A stretch of DNA of 64,000 bases from Microthyrium microscopicum (Eukaryota > Ascomycota > Dothideomycetes > Microthyriales > Microthyriaceae), in contig MU004246.1 of assembly GCA_010405405.1 (NCBI GenBank), positions 62,001 to 126,000 on the forward strand, given 5' to 3'. Under the pieces are notes generated by a model, which was not told the DNA's origin, ran no database searches, and worked only from the letters and a program-made list of their open reading frames with translations. A program made the position numbers and the translations under genes. Of this stretch, positions 21,164 through 33,299 are shown one piece after another (within the stretch, counting starts at the first letter, position 1; each line of letters opens with the position of its first letter).

Positions 21164-24100
21164 ATGGACCCAGAATGCATGCTAATCAATATTCCCCAGC
21201 TTTCATCCGAAATGAATGTAGACCAATTCCAGGCAGAGGGCGACGTACATGTCATCACAACCCCCGAAGATTCGGTGATAGATGAATCCGAGAAACGGGA
21301 AGAAGATGTCACCCCTTCACTCGCCGCCGATGATTTCGAGGCTATCAAAGCCGCTTACATGCCTCCTCTTACCGACCTAGAAACTCTCGACGAAGCGCAT
21401 CACACTTGGGATATTGAAGGCTGGCGGACAATGCCCAGACGTGAGCATGGTCCAACCTTTACTTGCGCTGGGTTTCCCTGGCGTGTTCTCTTCTTCCCTT
21501 TCGGTAACAACGTGGAGTATGCATCCTTTTACCTAGAGCACGGATTTGAAGACAACAAGCCTCCCGAGGATTGGTACGCCTGTGCGCAATTCCTTTTGGT
21601 TCTGTGGAATCCAAAAGACCCGCGCATATTTCAACAGCATACTGCGACACATCGCTTTACATCGGAGGAAGGTGACTGGGGCTTCACGCGATTTGCCGAA
21701 ATTCGGCGTTTGTTCGACAACAAGTGGGAAAGCTTCGATCGAAGCTTGGTTGAAGATAACAGCGCCAAACTCACAGCCTTCGTCCGAGTAGTCAAAGATC
21801 CAACCGGTGTTCTTTGGCATACCTTTAATAACTACGATTCCAAGAAGGAGACTGGAATGGTCGGATTAAAGAACCAAGGAGCCACATGCTATCTCAACTC
21901 CCTACTGCAGTCTCTTTACTTCACAACCGCTTTTCGAAAGGCTGTCTATCAAATACCTACGGATCTTGATGAGAATGCTCGCGAAAGCAGTGCATATGCC
22001 TTGCAGCGCTTGTTTCTACAATTACAGACTGCAGAAAGTGCAGTCCCAACAAACGAGCTTACTGCTTCTTTTGGATGGAGTTCTAGAGAAATATTCGAGC
22101 AGCAAGACGTTCAGGAGTTGTCTCGTGTTCTCATGGAGAAACTGGAAGAGAAGATGAAGGGCTCAGAGGCAGATCACGCCCTAGCGAGAATGTTCGTGGG
22201 CAAAACCAAGACTTATATCTCTTGCATCAATGTCGACTATCAATCCACCAAGATCGAGGAATACTGGGATGTCCAACTCAACGTGGCGCAAATGACCGGC
22301 TTAGATATGAGTTTCGCAAAATATATTGAACCAGAGCTCATGGACGGTGAGAACAAATATCAAGCTGAAGGTCATGGGCTTCAAGACGCAAAGAAGGGTT
22401 CCATTTTCGAGAGTTTCCCATCAGTACTTCACCTGCAACTGAAACGATTCGATTACGACTGGCAACGAGATGTCATGATGAAAATCAATGATAGATTTGA
22501 ATTCCCAGAAACCTGGGATGCGTCACCTTACCTCTCCGAAGATGCCGACCGATCGGAACCATATATTTACAAGCTTCATGGCGTTTTAGTTCACAGCGGT
22601 GATTTACACGCCGGTCATTACTATGCCTTTTTGAAACCTGAGAAGGACGGACATTTCTACAAGTTTGACGACGATCGCGTAACTCGCGCAACACTCAAGG
22701 AAGCCATCGATGACAACTTTGGTGGTGAATATCCTACGGTCAATGGTGCGCCCCCTCGGAATTCCACAGCGAAACCGCTTAAGCGCGTTAACAGCGCGTA
22801 CATGTTGGTTTACATTCGGGAATGTCATTTGGATAGAATATTGCTCGCGGATGAAGTGGTACAGCCACCTGCTGCTGTTGGTATGTACACTGATGAAGAC
22901 GAATGACTCTTGACTAATAAAATCTAGCCACCCGATTTGCCGAGGAAAAGCTACAGATTGAGAAGCGCAAGAAGGAAAAGGAAGAGGCTCATCTCTACAT
23001 GGACATTACAGTCTGCACCGAAACCAACTTTCAACATCATCAAGGATTTGATCTCATCCCCACCGCGTCTATAGAATTGACCGATGATGCTGCGAATCCA
23101 AGCGTGATTCGGGTCAAGAAAAAGACATCCATGTCCGAGTTTATCGAAATCTTTGCCTCTCAGGCCAATCTGGATCATACCGTGCTACGGCCGTGGTGCA
23201 TGGTTAACCGCCAAAATGGCACCACTCGCCCTGACACGCCCTTAACAGACCTGGAAATGACGGTGGAAGAAGCAACCAGTAAATTCGGGCACAAGAATGC
23301 TCTTCGGCTTTGGATGGAGAATGCCGTATCTAAAGACAAGGATGGCAAACCTCTTTTCGGCGATGCAACTATCGATATAGTCGGCCGTGGAGGCAAAGAG
23401 GGCGACAAGCCCATCGTTTTGTTCCTCAAGTTCTTTGACGTTGACAAGCAAACCCTCTATGGCATCGGTCACTTTTATGCTATCACAGCAGAACGCGTTC
23501 AAGACCTTAGTTCTGAGATCTTACGGTTAATGAACTGGCCAGCTGGCACCGCTTATAAGATTTTTGAGGTTTGTTAATCCTTGCTATAGCAAACAATCCG
23601 TTCTAATCAAGCGACAGGAAATCAAGCACAACATGATTGAGCCTATGAAGCCCAAACTCACACTACACCAAGCGGAGCTACAAGATGGCGACATTCTCAC
23701 AGTGCAGCGAGTTATTTCGGAATCAGAGTAAGCCTTCTCTCTTTATGACGACGATATATATCTAACAACACTAGGATGCCTGTAATACAGCGCAAGTTTA
23801 CAGAAGTAAGAGAATTCTATGATTACCTTCTGAACCGGACGACTGTTCGTTTTGCGCCGAAGAATAACGACGGCGAAGACTTCGTACTAGCACTCAACAA
23901 GAAGCTGATGTACGATGACTTTTCTCGCGCCGTCGGAGAGCATTTGAACATGGATCCGCGGTATTTGCGCTTTTCCACTGTCAACCACCAAACTGGCCGG
24001 CCGAAACAGACGATTCGGCATACCATCAACTACAACTTGGGGCAAATACTCAACCCTTCTACTTATAGTGCATACGGCGCTTCAGTTAGAAGCGATGCGC

Positions 24101-24844
24101 TGTATTACGAAAAACTGGAGTGCACCATGGCGGAACTGGAGCAACGCCGATCAATGAAGGTGACATGGCTCCCAGAAGGCCAGTCGAAGGAGGTAAGTCG
24201 TATGTTGTCCTGTTCTTATCACCTACTGACCTCAACAGGAACTATACGAGCTACTGGTCAAGAAGCAGGGCTCTGTTGCCGATCTTATTGATCTCTTGGC
24301 ACTAAAAGCTGGCATTTCTGAAGAACTGAAACCACGGATCCGTCTATTCGAGGTCCATGGCTACCGTCACCAGAAGGATCTTCCACCCGCAGGAGCCGTG
24401 ATTAATCTGAACGACTATGCGACGATATATGCGGACCTTCGTGGTGAAGATGAGCTTCAGCTTGACGACAAGGAATTTGTGGCCCAAGCCTTTAGCTTTG
24501 AAAAAGAACCTAACAAGGCTCATGGTTTCCCATTTTCGTTCGTGGTCCGCGAAGGCGAACTTCTCAGTGCAACAAAGGAACGACTTTCGAAACGGATGAA
24601 CGTCAAGGGCAAGGCGTTCGAGAAGATAAAGTTTGCAGTTGTGCCAAAGACTGGATATGGCAAGCCGGAACCTCTAACTGATGGTATGTCGTTCTTATAA
24701 CTTACTATTTCGTCTTCATAAGCTAACAAGCTCCCAGAGGATGTTCTTTCAGACAAGCTGACCGCGAACGACTTCCTTGGTCTGGACTACCCTGCGAAAA
24801 GCCGCGGCTACCTTGGCAAGGTAGACCAAATTCAAATACGGTAG
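21164..24844 (+). CDS. UBP15: ubiquitin-specific protease, Ubp15/USP7 (HAUSP) type, 1,145 aa
   Basis: Removes ubiquitin from protein substrates. Six exons: 21164-22880, 22928-23568, 23618-23727, 23775-24192, 24239-24683, 24738-24844. All junctions have GT..AG and keep frame. Domains in order: a MATH/TRAF substrate-binding domain at about 85-220 (IEGWRTMPRR... FPWRVLFFPFGNN), the USP catalytic core from about 240 with the cysteine box GLKNQGATCYLNSLLQS and the histidine box HSGDLHAGHYYAFLKP, then the HUBL (ubiquitin-like) repeats in the C-terminal half, ending GYLGKVDQIQIR. This architecture is specific to USP7/Ubp15. The start at 21164 is the first ATG, since the frame upstream opens only with TTG. 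Both catalytic boxes are intact. Confidence 0.95.
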
Positions 24845-25449
24845 TCAACAAGTTGTTTCAATCCTTACTTTGTATACTTATCGATACCGGCCTGTTCTCC
24901 TCCACCCCAGACCTGCACCAGCGATGTTTACAGTTTGAAAAGTTCAATGCATACTCTGTACACGGTAGCAAGCGGGCGGAAGGCACTCAGGTCACTTGTT
25001 TAGGGAAGGGACGTGGAACTTTTCTTTTTGGCCCTGTTATGATAGATGATTGCGAAAGGCCATTGGCAATAGATGGTGGAGAAGTATTCTTATGCGTGTG
25101 GATGGAGGTGTATACGTAGTGTGTGCTACGGTCAATATTATAACCCGCATGATTTCCATGCTTGCGTTTTGATACAACTTTGCCTTGCTCTCTTTCAGAA
25201 AGAAACAAAATACCTGTCATTGTAAGCTTGTCGATAATGATGGATCAAATTCTGGATGAATCTCAGCCTCAGCCTTGCGCAAACAAACTATTCTCAAAAA
25301 GGCTAGATGGTCCTGGTAGTTATGCTTATTCAGCAACAACGCATTGACCACGTCTCCTTGAAGCTCAACATTGACAACTTTCGCGATGCACATCTCCTTT
25401 CCATCCATCCCATCTCCCTCTCGCACTCCACCACCGAATTGAAGTCGCA
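24845..25449. other. intergenic region between UBP15 and the p24 gene
   Basis: It holds the 3' flank of UBP15 and the promoter of the p24 gene. No further gene, RNA or repeat was recognised. Confidence 0.4.
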
Positions 25450-26322
25450 ATGTATCTACCGAAAGTCCTATCGATATTAGCGCCTCTGGTGTCACTTGTT
25501 TCATGTACGGCCTTGACGTACAAACTCCAGGCTCATGAGAAGGCTTGCTTCTTTACGGATGTTCAGACTAAAGGCGCAAAGGTCGCTTTTTATTTCGCTG
25601 TATGTTTTCCTCGATAACTGCCCTTCCGATCATATCTACTTGGCTCTCCGGACCGATGCTTTCTTGGACAGACAGCTTCACTTCGCGGGCAGGCTTCACT
25701 TCGCGGGCAGGCTTCACTTCGCGGGCAGGCTTCACTTCGCTCAGCAAGCTAATCAAAGATACAAATAGGTTCAATCTGGCGGCTCCTTCGATGTCGACTA
25801 CAGCGTAATAGGACCTAACGAGCGTACCATCATGGAAGGCGCCAAAGAGCGACAAGGCGACTATGTGTTTACTGCCAATGACGTTGGCGAGTATCGCTTC
25901 TGCTTTAATAATGAGATGAGCACTTTTGCGGAGAAGATGGTTGATTTTGAAATCGCTGTATGTTCCCCAATTCCCCATTGCCCCATAACACCCGTTCTTC
26001 CCAAGTTCAATTTCTAACGACTTCGTCGTAGGTCGAAAACGAAGCCCGCGCCAAACTCCCCTCCAAACAAGGCTCCTCCTCCGAACAGACCAGCGTCCTC
26101 GAAGAATCCATCCTCAAACTCTCCTCCCAGCTCTCCACCGTCAGCCGTCAGCAGAAATACTTCCGGACGCGCGAGAATCGAAACTTTAGTACGGTGCGGA
26201 GTACGGAGAAGAGGATTTTCAACTTCAGTATTGCGGAGAGTGCGTTGATGGTTACGATGGCTGGGTTGCAAGTGTTTATTGTACGGTTCTTCTTTCAGGG
26301 CGCGAGGAAGGGGTATGTGTGA
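25450..26322 (+). CDS. p24 / emp24-GOLD family ER-Golgi cargo receptor (209 aa)
   Basis: Type I membrane protein of COPI/COPII vesicles that helps sort cargo between ER and Golgi. Three exons: 25450-25599, 25769-25957, 26032-26322, with frame kept. Residues 1-22 form a signal peptide (LAPLVSLVSCTA). The GOLD domain has the paired cysteines in KACFFTDVQ and YRFCFNNEMSTF, with DVDYSVIGPNER between them. Then a coiled coil (SSQLSTVSRQQKYFRTRE) and one C-terminal membrane helix (LMVTMAGLQVFIVRFFF) with a short cytosolic tail ending RKGYV, as in yeast Erp-type p24 proteins. Length is normal for the family. The first intron carries a minisatellite. It is tail to tail with RTT109. Confidence 0.93.
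25674..25743. repeat. 18-bp minisatellite inside intron 1 of the p24 gene
   Basis: The unit GCTTCACTTCGCGGGCAG occurs about three and a half times, head to tail and almost without change. It fills the middle of a 169-nt intron, which is the longest in this window. The branch-point-like GCTAATC at about 25,748 and the TAG acceptor are just after it. An 18-bp unit leaves any open frame unchanged in phase. Confidence 0.9.
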
Positions 26323-26582
26323 ATTATGCGGGTTTGGGGAGCAGGGAAGATTGTGGCTGTTTTACGCTGAGCGGTGTCAAGGGCGCTGGAGTTCTGGTGG
26401 TTATGGCGAGACTCCTAGGCATTGGAAGTTTTTGCACTGTGAAACTATCTTGTATAATGTAGGACAAGGCATGGATATAGAAATATACTATATTCTCCTA
26501 TCTACCTACGCAATATCATGCAATGCTACGCTATAAACCCATATGCTATGCTTCTGCTACTCAAACAATCTCCAGTCCAAAC

Positions 26583-28262
26583 TCAAGACACAGTCATAGG
26601 CGCAACCTTCTTTGGCTTCTTCCTCACCATACCCGCACCCAACACGTTGACAGCCGCTGGCTCCGCAGCGTCAACTTTCGGCCTCTTGACTTCCAACGTC
26701 GTGATTTCCGGCGCATCTGCACCCTTCTTCCTCTTCACGCCCAAGACGTTTACCGCACTCATCCCATTTGCCTCCGCATTGGTCTCCTTCGGTGGCGCCA
26801 GTGCTCCTGTGATTTGTATACTCCATTCTCCCTTCTCACCAGCAAGCACACCCAACTCCACGATCCATGTTCGCGTACTCTCAGCCGCTACCTGCGAAGT
26901 ACTAAAGTCCAGCCGTAACAATAGGTCATGGGCTCTTTGATACTGTGCTTCGCTAAGAACTACACGGCCCCGTGAGGTAGTCGGCCAGGTATACCAGGGC
27001 GTGTCAGCTTGCGCGTTTATGCGCGAGGGACGGAGAATGTGCGGCAGTTTGATTGGGACGCGACCTGTTCGACGTTTCTTGGTTTGGCGGGTTGGGAGGG
27101 GAGTCTTCATGGGTGTTTTGGGAGGTTGTATGGCTTTGGGTCGGGGTGTGGAAAGGGACGTAGATGGAATGGTGGATGCGTTCGTATCAGAGAAAGGTGA
27201 GGAGGGAGGCGTAAAAACAATCCATAAAAAGCCTACCATCCTGCCGGCCGCACATTCACTTCGGTACGCCATCATTTCCCAGAACATATCGAGACTTTTT
27301 ACGCTTTTCCATGCGCCTGTGCCTCTTTTGCGTGGACTCGCTTCCGTTCCTTGACTGCCGGCGTCGGGAAGTTCGTCGTCTAGTTCTGTGAGATACCGCG
27401 CTTTTGGATCATCGGGGAAATGCGGTATCAGACATCGTGGCGGCGCATGTGCATGCCGCGATAATTTCTGAAGTGGATGACCATGTGTCCAGCGCGCGCG
27501 CAAAGAAGGATTGCTGCGTGTGTTGGGTGGGAGGTAAGGCGTTATGGAATCTTCGCCGGGTATTATGAGGTAGGCTTGAGCTGTTGTGGTGTTGGATGAG
27601 GAGGGACATGTCGAGGGTGGCGTTGGGAGGGTGCTGCTGGTGCTCTTATTGCTTATGATGGGGTTTGAAGGAGACGCTTCAGGAGCATAATCCTCAATCA
27701 GCGGTCCAAGAACCCGACACCACCACCTAACAAGCTGTCTATCATCAAGAACATGTTTCCCCACATTCTCACTAGAGCCCGGATACAGATACTGTGCGCT
27801 GGCGCGCGCGAAGAGGCTGAGGATGAGTTTGATGTTTGGCCTTACGCGGTGTGCTATGAGCCAGGCGATGAATGCGCGCGCGATGGTACGTAGAGGGGAT
27901 TCCGAGCGTAGCGAAGAGGTGGCCGAGCCATTGACTGAGGTTTTGGTGGTGGACGCGTTGGGTTGTGATATGTAGCCCGTAGAATCCGCCTTGCTAACAA
28001 ACAGCGTAGTCGCATAACGCGTCGAGTAAACGAGGCATTCGATAGCTAGTATAAACACCTCCTCTCCTGCGGAGCCAATGCTGACCTGCAGTAAATGGCT
28101 CTCACAGAACGTCCTTTCCGGCTTCGTATTTGGGGGTGGAGAATATATAGGATCGCAGCGCGTTGGTGGAGTGCTGATGTGATAGATGGTGTATGCATGG
28201 TTTTTTGGAAGGACGGATGCGAGGGCGTCGGCGAGGGATTTTGAGGGATGTGAGGAGGCCAT
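26583..28262 (-). CDS. RTT109: histone H3-K56 acetyltransferase Rtt109
   Basis: Fungal-specific acetyltransferase that acetylates newly made histone H3 (K56, also N-terminal lysines) with Asf1/Vps75 during replication. Single exon, 559 aa. The start at ATG 28262 is preferred because the 12 codons upstream open only with TTG, and MASSHPSKSLADAL resembles the family N-terminus. Diagnostic blocks: TIYHISTPPTRCDPIYSPPP, FCESHLLQVSI, EVFILAIECLVY, TTLFVSKADSTGY, and near the middle LIPHFPDDPKARYLTELD and MAYRSECAAGRMVGFLW. The C-terminus is a Lys-rich tail (VKRKKGADAP, VRKKPKK), a likely nuclear localisation signal. It has disordered Ser/Thr/Pro insertions, longer than in yeast. Confidence 0.95.
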   Translation of the reverse strand: MASSHPSKSLADALASVLPKNHAYTIYHISTPPTRCDPIYSPPPNTKPERTFCESHLLQVSIGSAGEEVFILAIECLVYSTRYATTLFVSKADSTGYISQPNASTTKTSVNGSATSSLRSESPLRTIARAFIAWLIAHRVRPNIKLILSLFARASAQYLYPGSSENVGKHVLDDRQLVRWWCRVLGPLIEDYAPEASPSNPIISNKSTSSTLPTPPSTCPSSSNTTTAQAYLIIPGEDSITPYLPPNTRSNPSLRARWTHGHPLQKLSRHAHAPPRCLIPHFPDDPKARYLTELDDELPDAGSQGTEASPRKRGTGAWKSVKSLDMFWEMMAYRSECAAGRMVGFLWIVFTPPSSPFSDTNASTIPSTSLSTPRPKAIQPPKTPMKTPLPTRQTKKRRTGRVPIKLPHILRPSRINAQADTPWYTWPTTSRGRVVLSEAQYQRAHDLLLRLDFSTSQVAAESTRTWIVELGVLAGEKGEWSIQITGALAPPKETNAEANGMSAVNVLGVKRKKGADAPEITTLEVKRPKVDAAEPAAVNVLGAGMVRKKPKKVAPMTVS

Positions 28263-28974
28263 TGCGGCGAGAATAGCGAAGCAGGAGAGGTAAGACAAGT
28301 ATCCAAATATATCTTATATGATGAGAAGTGTGGTAGACTGGTGGTGGTGGAAGTAGTGGTGAGAGATGAAGTTGGATGAATGTTGAAATTGAGGCTGAGA
28401 CTAGGACTATTTCGGAATGTCGAAGTTATGGATCCGACTATGCGAACTTTTAGGTTATTTCTTTATTTAAGTATCTTCGTCTCTCATCATTATTTTCAAT
28501 GCGATATTTGACAAAGTTAACACTGGTGTTTTTCTCAATGGGCTGGTTGGAGTCAGAATGTCATTCAAGTGAAGCTCAATAAGATCTCACCCATTGAGCA
28601 GCTGTCCGCAACAACAACCACAACCACAATACTAAGTTGAATATATCAATTTCTTTTACGATAACTATTCAGACTAGGTATAGAACAAGAAACAGCATCC
28701 TAACATAACAGAAATAGAGTGAACAATTCGCGCCCAAAACCCTGCTAGAAATGCCACAAGGTCATAAGTCGTTCCGTATAATTCATTATCATCGTTTTGG
28801 TCAAAGTATATGCCGCAGAATTTGCTTGCCATGATCTCATCTTGCTTGCAACTGGCAAGCACCCATCTAACAACCGCCCCGGCGAAGCAAGGCTTTCTCG
28901 TATAAGAATGGCTTGATTTCTCAAAGCCCAGAAAAGTGAAAATCTCATCTTTCGTGATGCAGTGAGCGTCGTCT
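28263..28974. other. intergenic region, RTT109 promoter and 3' flank of the 31,053 gene
   Basis: About 700 bp. A minus-strand frame at 28,674-29,006 overlaps the end of the next gene in another phase and has no family motif. Nothing else was seen. Confidence 0.4.
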
Positions 28975-31053
28975 CTAGCGTCTTCGTCGACCGTCACGGG
29001 TATCAACTATGATTTCTCGCTCATAGTAGCGGTCGTTGTATCTTGGACGGCGCAGGTTTTCGCGCTCCCATTCTATTTCGCGAATACGTCTGCGGCGTTC
29101 GCGACGGATGTCATCGGATAGTTCTACTAGTTGAAGAACGTCCTCCTATGCAGCTGTTAGTTGAATGTTGTTTCAATGGAAAGAATGGTACATACGTATT
29201 TCAGATATTCCATGACGTAGAAGAAGAACTCAGTCTCTTCATACTGATAGCCGAAAGCGTCAATGGCATCTTTCAGCACCAAGTCTTTGGTGATTTCGGT
29301 CCACATATCAGTAGGACGTCGAGTAGGTGGCGGTGAAGCAGCTGGTGGTGGAAGTGGTGCGGGCGCAGGTGCTGGAGAAGGTGATCGTTGTCGTTCGGGC
29401 ATACCGAAACCACTATCAAACTCCCGATCTCCAGAAATGAATTTGGCTCGACGGACACCATTATAGCGCTGCCATGTCACTTCTTGGCTGCTGCCGCCTA
29501 CACCATCCATTCGAATGCGTTCAGTGCCAGGCGGGACATCGACAATATTCCAGTCTTGCGTGGCACCGTTTTTGGCTTCACCGACATACGCTCGCTCCAT
29601 CTGCTTGCGATTGTAGTATTCGGCTTCTTCCTCGAGATCATCATCATAGCGCCGTCTAGGCGCACTAAGCGAACGATGGCGGACCATGGCATTCTCATTG
29701 GTGCTGACATGTATGTCTTCCTCAAAATCACCACGGCGACCACTGGTATAGTCAGTATTTTTCTTTAAATATTACAAAGACGTTCTTACCGTCGCTTAAT
29801 ATCTATCTCAATCTCCTCCTTCATTGCAGGAGGCGGCGGGGGAGGTGGTGGTGGTGGTGGGCTTGGGGATTTCGGCGGAGGCAATGGCTCTGGACTCCAT
29901 GCTCGCTCTACACCTTCGAATGATTAGTTGGATTCCTTGAAAAGCATTCATTGGTTTTCTTACCATGATCAATGTGACGATGATGAGTTATGATCTCTTG
30001 ATGGATCTCTTGATGAATTGGTGGTCGAATGATTGGTGCTGGAGGTGGTGTAGGCTCTCGGGGTGGTGGCAGTGGGCTAGGACTTCTCTCCTTCGTTCTA
30101 CGAATAATGATCTCGTCTTCTTCCACTACCGGTGGTGGTGGTGGCGGCGGCGGGCTAGGAGTTCTCGGTCTTCGTCGGCGAATAATAACCTCATCCTCAT
30201 GTACCTCACGTCTAGGCGGAGGCGGTGGTGATGGGCTTGGAGTTAGAGAGCGCGGCTTTCGTCGACGAACGACAATCTCTTCGCTTTCCCGTCCTAACGG
30301 ATAAGTTCCTCCTCGAGTTGGTGGTGGCATGGTTTCATGGCGAACCGGGGGTCGACTGTGAGAATGACGGATTTGGATGTTTTCCCTCTCACCGAATCCA
30401 CGCCCACGAATGTCAATGTCCTCCTCAAAATCGACTACACTTCTGGTGGAGCGAGGTGTTGGAGCTGGAGGACGACTAGTCTCTCTATGTCGCACTTCGA
30501 TAGTCTCCCGCTCGCCATGATCACGACCACGAATGATAATATCATCCTCATGTTCAACGACCTCCCTAGGCCGTGGCTTTGGTTTTGGCTGTCGAGAACG
30601 ACTATCTTCATGGCGAATTATAATCTCATCTCTCTCAACTTCGCGGGGCCGGCGGCGGGGCGGGGCAGGTTCTGGGCGTTCTTCCTTGCGGATGGTCACA
30701 TCAATCTCTTCTTTTTCCGCATCACGTCTGAAACGATCTCGCTCTCCACGTCGAACAACAATTTCATCCCGCTCAACAGATCTAGCACGACGTGATGGAG
30801 GGCCGGTTGAGCGTTCGCGGATTCTGATAACGTCTTCTTCGACTTCTCTAGGACGCTCTCGGACGACCAGGGCCCCCGCAGTGCGGCCTGAGCGACCGTA
30901 GTCCTCGTCCAGGAAGTCTAGATTTTGCTGTCGGCCATGGCGGAGATCAATATCCAATTCTTCATAATCGCGAACAGAGCCGCGGCCATTGCGATAAACG
31001 TCGCTCCGTCGCTCTTCATATAGATCGGCGACGGGGTATCTTCGACCGCTCAT
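28975..31053 (-). CDS. Arg/Pro-rich fungal protein with a conserved C-terminal domain (DUF8035-like), 641 aa
   Basis: Four exons: 31053-29964, 29907-29790, 29742-29196, 29145-28975, with introns of 56, 47 and 50 nt, GTAAGA or GTATGT donors and frame kept. The first 400 residues are built of repeats of the type RxxEVExDEIIIRxE, in which acidic DEIIIR or DDIIIRG cores alternate with Arg/Pro linkers, about 11 times. Poly-proline tracts follow. The C-terminal 130 residues are the conserved part: TEITKDLVLKDAIDAFGYQ, YEETEFFFYVMEYLKY, then EDVLQLVELSDDIRRERRRR and YEREIIVDTR. I recall this ending as a fungal domain of unknown function (DUF8035). No membrane segment. Role unknown; the Arg/Glu-rich repeats suggest nucleic acid or condensate binding. 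Confidence 0.85.
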
Positions 31054-31939
31054 TTCCTAAGGCTGACCGGGAGGTATGACAAGATATGCGGGGTGTCGTA
31101 GTGATCAAAGCGGGAAGAAAAGCGTAGCAGGATGGTAGGAGAGGAGTTGTAATAAGGGAGAAAAGGGAGGATATCAAGAGCAAACGGACAGGAAAAGGGC
31201 AGTGAAAAGGCAGATATCAGAAGTGTGAGAAGATTGTGGAGATCGTCAAGATTTGACTGTCAACAGATTTGGCAGTTACGGGAGAGCGAGCGGGCAGGCA
31301 CGAGGGAAGCCGTCCCACTAGCTACTAAACTAGCGCTCCTTCCACCACTAACAAAAGAAGGAAAGAGCCTTCCAGCCACCCACGTCATCGGTCTTTCCCC
31401 ATGTCAAAATGCTTCGGCCTTGCCTTTTTAGGCCATTGTATGCATGGACCTCCTTGACATGTCTACAATTGGGCACCTGGCCATTGCCCAACCAACCGCC
31501 TACACGCAACACATATAAACTCGTCGTCGTTGGGTCAACCTTACTGTACCTTGGGCTGCATTAATTGCCGCTTGACCGGACATTATACTTTGTTCTTATA
31601 GGCCAAGCAAAGTCAAATATCGCCTGGGCATCCACTATGCCAACCACCATACCGTACATCTACATTCAACCTCATGTAGCCTGATGAACCTCGGTTTCGA
31701 GACGACCTTTTTAAATATTGTCGAGTAGACATGATTCGGTACTTTGAGGAATGCCATGTTTTGATATTCAGTACAAGAGCAAGGAGTTGATCTCAAGAGT
31801 AACGGTTTCTCAGAACATCAAGATGATCCAACGTTCTGTTTCTTAGACGAAGGCGAAAAGCGTCAACTTCCAATATTATGCAAAGCGCACTTCCGGGGTG
31901 TAAGATGTAGCTCTCACATTCAATGATTGCGTCGCTGCA
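31054..31939. other. intergenic region upstream of the 31,053 gene
   Basis: About 890 bp. The first 250 bp are purine-rich and look like the leader of the minus-strand gene. The rest shows nothing recognisable. Confidence 0.4.
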
Positions 31940-32577
31940 ATGACTTCAGCCGGCAACATCAACGAGTCACTGGACGTTTCTTGCATCGTTAAGAGACAAC
32001 GCAAAAAGCAGACCATTCCAAGCGAATTTGGTGAGTAATAAGATCATTGTATCGAACGGAGCTCTATATTGCAAGTCTCCATGTTGTTCAATTCTGCTCT
32101 GACTTCTTGTAATCTCGTCTCTCATGAAATTTCTCTCCATCTTGGACTTTGCTGGGTCATCACGACCATCTTATTCACGCACTACAAAGCTTGCCAGATT
32201 ATAGATCTTTTTCTATCACCTTACCTTATATGACTTCCTACTTACACTATCATGGACTCTATGTAGCAATCCTGCTCACCAAGTCTTCCATGAAGAAGCT
32301 CTACCCATCATGGACTGATGATGAGGTTGATCGACAACGTAAGCTGCTCAAGGGACATGAAGAAGAAGTTCGCATCAAAGGCTGGCAAGAAGCTCTGGGC
32401 CAGATTGTCCGCCTCATATCTGAGGATTCTATATTCCAACGATTTCTGATCAAGCACCCGAATACAAAGCTCAAGCTACTTAATGTATCACTCTTTCTTC
32501 TCCTTTGGGCCATCCGCAGTCCAGTCGCAAGATCTATACGCGGTACTCAGAAACCGAAAACGGCACTCTTCTACTAA
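31940..32577 (+). CDS. small hypothetical protein, two exons (133 aa), tentative
   Basis: Exon 1 is 31940-32030 and ends at a good GTGAGT donor. Exon 2 is 32267-32577 and begins after ATGTAG. The phases agree (1 + 2). The product starts TSAGNINESLDV and continues ILLTKSSMKKLYPSWTDDEV, then KHPNTKLKLLNVSLFLLLW, a hydrophobic stretch, and ends KTALFY. Without splicing, the first ATG in the long frame is at 32230 and gives 115 aa. No domain recognised. The 236-nt intron is longer than the neighbours', so the model is uncertain. Confidence 0.35.
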
Positions 32578-33299
32578 GACGCTGATTTTATGAACATTGC
32601 TGCGCTTGATCTGACGACGGACGACGTACAGCCAACTCAAAAAGCTCAATGAACTGGTCCTACAATGGACCGTAAACCAATCCCCTCAATCAAACGAAAC
32701 GCTATCCCAGAACGCAATCCCTTCTTCATATCAGTACCATTAATCACTTCTTGATACTTTCGACTCGTATATCGAACGACAGAAAGCTCACCCTGAACGA
32801 AGTGCGGTTGAAGATCCAGAGTTGATATTGCCAATTATAGACCTCCAAGAGTTCTTCTGGTACCCGAGCGTCAACCATGCCATCAGCAAGATCTTTCTCA
32901 ACATTATGACTAACTCCTTGATAAATGCTTCCACCTTGTGCTAGGCGCATGTTCCTTCCTTGGTTTGAGATGATCGATCTCAGGTGCATGAGCGCCAGCT
33001 ACTTTCACCTTCACTGAGCGAGCTCTTGAGGTAATCGCTATTACCTTAGGAAATTTGACTAGACCGCCTATACCCATTCAGTGAAACTGCGAGTTCGGCA
33101 GAACACGTGAGCGCCTGAATGTTTATCATTGTCCTCGCAATCTACACGATTTGTTAGTTGTTCTTGTACTTCTCCTCGCCTCACCATCAATCCGCACCAC
33201 CACTCAACACAAATCTCACAATTCTGCGCCTGATTGATCTTCTTTTCATTTTCATCACGCCAATACGTTCACTATCCGCATCTGTTTCTTCAGTACAAG
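32578..33299. other. intergenic region before the F-box-like array
   Basis: It contains minus-strand fragments (32,646-32,989) without a recognisable product. From about 33,060 it holds the start of the duplicated unit of the array, including the E-box at 33,104. Confidence 0.4.
33104..33109. promoter_or_regulatory. E-box CACGTG upstream of F-box-like unit A
   Basis: CACGTG inside CAGAACACGTGAGCGC, 190 bp before the ATG. The same site and context occur upstream of unit C but are changed in pseudogene units B and D. CACGTG is bound by fungal bHLH factors; which one is not known here. Confidence 0.5.

Noticed and set aside
25674-25743. Regularly spaced repeats that could suggest a CRISPR array
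   Set aside because: The units are head-to-tail without spacers, only 18 bp long, and sit in a spliced intron of a eukaryotic gene.
30000-30900. Plus-strand frames rich in Ser/Gly/Trp opposite the 31,053 gene
   Set aside because: They are complements of the Arg/Pro repeat region; the minus frame has clean splice junctions and a conserved C-terminus.
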